From contig JAANDG010000035.1 in NCBI GenBank assembly GCA_036852015.1, forward strand, positions 308,501-372,500: a DNA stretch of 64,000 bases, written 5' to 3'. Of this stretch, positions 34,401-40,400 are shown in pieces (position 1 is the stretch's first letter; each line of letters opens with the position of its first letter). Under the pieces are notes generated by a model. It was not told where the DNA came from. It was given only the letters and a program-made list of their open reading frames with translations, and did no database searches. This DNA is from Pelodera strongyloides. Taxonomy: Eukaryota; Nematoda; Chromadorea; Rhabditida; Rhabditidae. A program made the position numbers and the translations under genes.

Positions 34401-37400
34401 ATCTTCCAGGATAGTACTCATTAGCCGTTGGAAGCACGCTGGGGATGTAGCTAAGCCAAATGGTAATACTCGGAATTCATACAATTTGTCCAAAACCACG
34501 AATGCAGACTTCTCCTGTGATCCCGCTTCCAAGGGTATTTGCCAGTATCCTGACACCAAATCCAGGGTGGAGAAGACTTTGGCCTCGCCCAGGCTTTGGA
34601 TTTGCAAGTCGATAGACGGTAGCGGATGCGCATCTTGAGTACATACTTGGTTTAACCTCCTGTAGTCGATACATATTCTAATACTTCCATCTTTTTTCCG
34701 CTGCAGGACAACTGGTGACGCCCATGGAGACGTGCTTGGTGCGATGACCCCGTTCTTTTCCATTTCCTCCAGCATGACTTTCACTTGCGGGCGTAGACCG
34801 ACTGGTATTGGTCGTTGCTTTTGCCGAATCGGCGGGTGGTTATTCGTTTCGATCTTGTGCTCCACTAGTCCGGTCCTTCCCAGCTCTTCATCCTTGAGCG
34901 CGAAAACGTCGCCGAATTCTGTGGCCAATTCTATGAGCGATTCCGGAAGATAATTTGAAGATCCTTTGAGCGTTTCCACCAGATTGGCCTTCCTGTCTGC
35001 ATCGTTTCGTATGGTAACTGCACATATCGTTGTTGCGGTGTCCTCGTTCCATGTGCGCAGTATACTTTCCAGTGGCCAACAGGAGGAGAAATCGTCAGCG
35101 TCCCAATTTCCCACTTCTGTGTTCGCTTGGAGTACCGTGGCTTCTCCTCGATTGTTGTGCATTGTCACCCAAGTAACGTCCGATTCACCCAGTTCGCAAA
35201 TCGAATGTTCAATTCCAATGTGTGCGCTGACGAGCATGGCTTCCTTCTTTGCGATATTCCGGGGAGTTTTGAGAGGTATCGCTATTGTGCTGTTCGGAGG
35301 CACGAATGTCCGACACGCTACCCTCGCTGAGACTGTGTTGTGGTCTTCCCTCCGACTTTGACGGACTTCCAGCTTGAGGCTGGGAAACATGTTCGTGCCC
35401 AGGAGCACCATCGGTTCTGCCTGTCTGAGCACGAGAAACTTTCCAATAGCTCTCTCGCTATCCAATGTGATCGGGATCTCGGCCCTTCCTTCAAACTGCA
35501 TCGGTTGCCTGGACGCGGTAAGTATCTGTGGTAGTTCGGCGTCCTCTACGTCATACCATTTACACGTCCCTTCGAGGTCTGCTCCCTTCTTGTGCAATTC
35601 TTTGATCGCCCCAGTTGTGATGATGCTGACCTGTGAACCGCTATCGGTGAGTACGCCGACTTGTGCTCCTGCCAGTTGGGTATCCATCTGCGTTCTTTTC
35701 CCGATATATCCGCCAGAGTCTCCTTGTGTAAGCGAGCACACTTGAATCGAATCTGCTTCCAAGAACCTGTTGAGTGTCTGTGGCTTCGGATCCCTCGATC
35801 TTGTGATTTGTATCGCATTACTGCCTGTAGCTGGTCCTCGTCCGCTTCCTGATCGGCAATTATCCGCCTTGTGTCCAAACTTGTTGCATTTTGCGCACTT
35901 GAGATTGGTTCCAGACATAGGTCGCGGTGTACCATGGCTCTGTTGTGGTGACCGCCTCTCGAAGTCCCTCGTGAAAGTTCGGGTTTCGCGGACATTCGCT
36001 CCTGTCGGTTTGCTTGTGTGGGGTCTCCGTAGGTGTTCCCTCATCTGCGTCCTCTCGATTATTTCCCTCTTGAGCACGTCGTACTGTGTCGCTCCCGACT
36101 GCCTTACCAGCGTAGGGAACTCATTCCAACCCGAAATAGTTTCCAACAAGTGTTTGCACCGCACCGCTTGCAGGTGTACTGCAGGAAGAGTGGGGTGTGC
36201 CTGTGACGTCAACCGTTCCAATCGTGTGCACATGTTCACGAAAGATTCTCCCGGTTCCTTCTTGAAGGCACTCAATTCGAGGAATGCCGTTGCTGCGGAT
36301 GCGGCCGATCTCCCCGTCATCGTCCTTTCCATTGCGTCGAAGATCTCCTCGACCTGACCATCAAGGTCCGTGCTCGGTAGGGCTTTGTAGATTTCCAAGG
36401 CGCGTCCTGTCAGTTTGGTTGTTAGTGCTGCTTTTTGCTGTTGGTTGGAAAGCATTCCGTACTTGAGCCCGAATTGAGATTGAAAGGCCCTCAAGTCTCT
36501 CGCGTCGTCTCCAGCGAACTTCTGTGGCTCCGGTACCGCCATGGCCGCCAGTCCTGCTGCCATTCTCGCCATTGCGTCTGATTGGCTCTCCTGCATTCGC
36601 ATGAACCGATCGTCAAGGTCCATGCCGTTCGTGTTCTGGTTTCTCGTCGTATCTCCACATCCTCGTCCGATGTTGCTGCTCCCGTACTCATTATCGTTAT
36701 CGGTAACTCTGTGGTTCCAATAACCATCGTGTGGGTTCTCACTTTGCGAGATCTCCCATTGCGTTCTTGAGTTTCCATTATTTTGATAGCACACCCTGTT
36801 TAAACCGCGTTCCGGGTTCTCGTGATTTGAGATCTCCCGATTCCGAAATAGTGGGTTCTCATCATTAGAGATCTCCCACTGTGCCCTTAGGTTTTCATTA
36901 CTCTGATACAATGCCCTGTTTAAACCACGCACCGGGTTCTCGTGACTTGAGATCTCCCGATTCTGATCGCATAAGAACGGGTTCCCGTATTTTGGGATCT
37001 CCCGATTTTGGTAACACAGATTCTCTTGGTTTGGCACTACTGGGCCCGAAAACCTAGGTGTGACAGAAGTTCTTTGGGAAGCACCGCTCGTGAGTGGCGT
37101 CCGCAATACCGTGGTAACATTACCGAAATTTACTTGTCTGTCCACATTCTTTTTGTTAACGTTAACCGTATCTTTTTCTCTCTCATCGCTAACTACCCTC
37201 GTTATATTACTACGACTGTCGTTATTAAGCAACCCACCATACGATTCCGGGGGGAGACGCAAGTTTGGGCCACTCGGCCGGTTCCTGGCTTCCAGGGTAT
37301 TCCTTGAGTCCAGTGACTTCCTCCTTTCTTGGAGTCTCTGTAATCGCAACAATCTTGTACTTGCACACGGGGTTCGGAACACTTCGCTACTTAAATCAAC

Positions 37401-40400
37401 TGGTTCGTCCGTAAGACTTTGCGACCGACTCGTTCCAACATTCTCACCTTTCATTTCTTCGAGTTGCTCTGTCAGAGCCTTGTTAGCGTCCTCCAGTAGT
37501 TGAAGTCTGTCTTCCAGCGAATCATTTCTGGACGAGAGATAATCGAGTCTGTCGAGCTCCTCTCTCACTTCTTTCACAGACTTCTCCAGTTCACGGTTCA
37601 TCGTGGTGAGCTTCTCAACCTGAATCATGAGTCCTTCATTTTGGTCCAATGTTTGGTCAAATGAGCTCAAATCCTCTCTCATATTTCCGACTACTGTTAA
37701 AATTTCGTTTTCTTCACACCCCAATGTGCGTTTGAGTAACTCGACTAGTACTGTTTTATCTGGGGTGCTATTTATGTCATCTGCACTGCCCACCTTATTC
37801 ACGTGCATCTTGAGATCCTTATGAAGGTCTCTCAATTCCTTCGCGTTCTCCTTTCGACGCTCCGCATCTCCTTCAGCCTTCGACGGGGACATGTTATATC
37901 CTGAAATGTCGGTAGGTACAGTTGGTTTGACAGAGTCAATCTCCAACAACGAATTGCGCGAATTGTGTGAATTGTGTCCCACCGGACTGACTGGTTCGAC
38001 AGGGTCGATCTCCAGTTGTCTGGGTGGGTTGCCTAACAACGGTGAGTCAAGTGGTTCGGCCCCCATGTTTTGGGTAGCCGGCGAATCAATCGATAAGAAT
38101 GGGGAACGTATACCGCTGTTCCAATTCATACTGACACTGGGAAAGAGTAAACAAGTATTTTATCCAAATTCGGTTCACAATAACAATTATAAGGCAACTT
38201 GAATAACAATAAAATAAACAATGAGCGATCCAATAACCGGTGTTTCGTGATATTTGGGACAACAGAAAGCGATATTGGTGTAATTGAGCCTTGAATCCAA
38301 AAAGGGTTCTGTTAGGGAACTTGGGACTTTTTGAAACGGGTAAGTCAATATGGGCACAAATCTCAGAATCACCGGAAACTAATCAAATACAGTGAGAATC
38401 GACGGGTAGATCAACAGAATAACGGTTCTCGGGATTAACTGATCCGCGAGCGTAACGACGAACAAAAATCGACGAACAACAAAAATCAACAACAAAATTA
38501 GAAAGTAACAACAGTCCTAAAATATAGACATTAAGTACCGTAACCTAAGTAATCGATACTCCGCACGCACCCATACGCGTTGCGTATGTGTACAATAGCA
38601 GGCGCCTTAACTATTTTTATTCTATTTAATCTTGGACTGCGGAGGGAAGATTTCCTGTAAAGGAACAAAAACTAGAGCCTCTTATTTCAGTACAATTCTA
38701 TTTCAATGGAAAAGTAACAAAAAATTTTGCATCTAATGAAACGGGGTTTAAAATTTTCAACATTATAAGAATAAGAACTGTATAGTCATAAACTAGCAAT
38801 CCTCATAGTGTTTTATGCGAAAGCAAAATAATCTCGTACGGTTGTTTTGTAACATTGGCTCTTGGTATGCCCACTTCAGTGTGATACGGATTGATACCAG
38901 TTGCGTAATCCTGGGCTATGGGCCGCGGGTCACCGCAGCAGATAACCCGACTACTTTGAACTTTCACCAGATACCCCAATTGCTGTGCAAGGAATACTAT
39001 GTTTTTTACCACACCATAAAAACAAACTATTATGAAAGGTTTATTCTTAGAAACAAGCAACACAAATGTATAAATTATGAAAGGGTGTGATTTATGCAGT
39101 TGACATAATATAAAAAAGTTGTGATGTCGAACACTGTATGTGTGTGGAATGACGTGGTGCGTGGTGCGCCTCCTAAAAATATCAAATTAGCAAATCAACC
39201 ACATGAAGGGGAGGGAGGTAAAATATCCTTGCCGAACTGAGGACCATTTGCTACGGACCTGACATTTTCCGAGCTGCAATTTTGGTTCTATTCGTGTATA
39301 TGACAAGAAAAATGCGCGAGCTAGCTCCGATTAAGAACCTTATGGCTGTATTGTACACAGTTTGTGAAAAGTACGCTAGTAGTTCCCGGCCTCACAAAAT
39401 TTTTGTTACTTTTCCATTGAAATAGAATTGTACTGAAATAAGAGGCTCTAGTTTTTGTTCCTTTACAGGAAATCTTCCCTCCGCAGTCCAAGATTAAATA
39501 GAATAAAAATAGGCGGTGAGAAATACGGTATTACGGTGAGAATTGTCCACTTTTTGTGGGATCAAAGTTGCACAACCGTAGTTAATGATGAATTGTTCAT
39601 GATGAACCTTATGGCTGTATTGTACACAGTTTGTGAAAAGTACGCTAGTAGTTCCCGGCCTCACAAAATTTTTGTTACTTTTCCATTGAAATAGAATTGT
39701 ACTGAAATAAGAGGCTCTAGTTTTTGTTCCTTTACAGGAAATCTTCCCTCCGCAGTCCAAGATTAAATAGAATAAAAATAGGCGGTGAGAAATACGGTAT
39801 TACGGTGAGAATTGTCCACTTTTTGTGGGATCAAAGTTGCACAACCGTAGTTAATGATGAATTGTTCACTTTTTGCCGTTTATAAAAAAAAGAAACAAAA
39901 TCTAGAACCTTAAACTCTTTTTCACGATATAAAAATATTTCTTGTTTTTCTCTATGCTATTAACTTCAGTTCCTGTACATGGTTGAAGTGTCGCCGCTGG
40001 TCGCGCGATGGTTTTGGGTGCCTCGGATATTACCTCGTAAGTTCTTTTTTTACGTGTTCATTAGTTCATTTACAGTTTTATTTAGACAATGGTATTTGTA
40101 GTTAACCTACAAATTGGTAGAAATTGTGGTGCATATCCACGATATACGGTGTTTTTCAGCTCATTATGTTTTAAGGCCTGACTGCGAGTCTTAGATATGA
40201 CTTCCTTTATATGTGTTACATACGTTGTTGTTTAAATAAAATAGTAACGTAGATGTATATCCATGTACATAAACTTGTTCTATCTGTTTTTGTTTGTGGC
40301 GCATTGATAATTGTCAAATGTCTTTTAATGACTATTTCCTTTTTATGTGAATATGTTGCATGTAAACAATTGACCATTTAGATACGATTGAACTGTTGGG

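Larger units (their letters stand above)
30903..38612 (-). mobile_element. E3: full-length, recently inserted Ty3/gypsy element
   Basis: 7,710 bp with 547-bp LTRs (30,903-31,449 and 38,066-38,612) that look identical by eye. It is flanked by ATTT (30,899-30,902 and 38,613-38,616). The uninterrupted target, GCCTATTTTTATTC, survives in the inverted arm of the surrounding foldback element and confirms the duplication. Coding strand order: LTR (AGTTAAGG...CCAAAACA), primer-binding site, gag-pol (1,984 codons), a further ORF, purine tract, LTR. LTRs beginning AGTTA with 4-bp duplications recall the gypsy/errantivirus group, but no envelope gene is present. It lies antisense in the S2P intron and is apparently still competent. 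Confidence 0.95.
30740..39940. repeat. Foldback element split by E3
   Basis: The sequence around TTTTTATATCGTGAAAAAGA and AAGGTTCTAGATTTTGTTTC (about 30,745-30,902) is inverted at about 39,770-39,935. The arm continues beyond E3: 38,613-38,705 (ATTTTTATTCTATTTAATCT ... TTCAGTACAATTCTATTTCA) is inverted at 39,413-39,510 and again at 39,680-39,775. Removing E3 leaves an element of about 1.5 kb with inverted ends of roughly 250 bp. Its outer right end is only about 30 bases from S2P exon 13. The interior holds a minus-strand frame (38,803-39,063) that I do not recognise. Confidence 0.75.
19053..39969 (+). other. Giant intron 12 of the S2P gene (20,917 bp)
   Basis: Donor GAG|gtactt at 19,053; acceptor taacttcag ending at 39,969. 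Coding phase is zero on both sides, and the residues on either side (VLFVGRLEE, then FLYMVEVSPLVARWFW) follow the human S2P order. The other introns of the gene are 58-1,310 bp. The excess is explained by E2, E3, a split foldback element and degraded retroviral-like sequence, all to be transcribed as antisense insertions in the pre-mRNA. Bases 19,053-19,975 hold nothing I recognise beyond a possible E2 terminal region. Confidence 0.88.
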
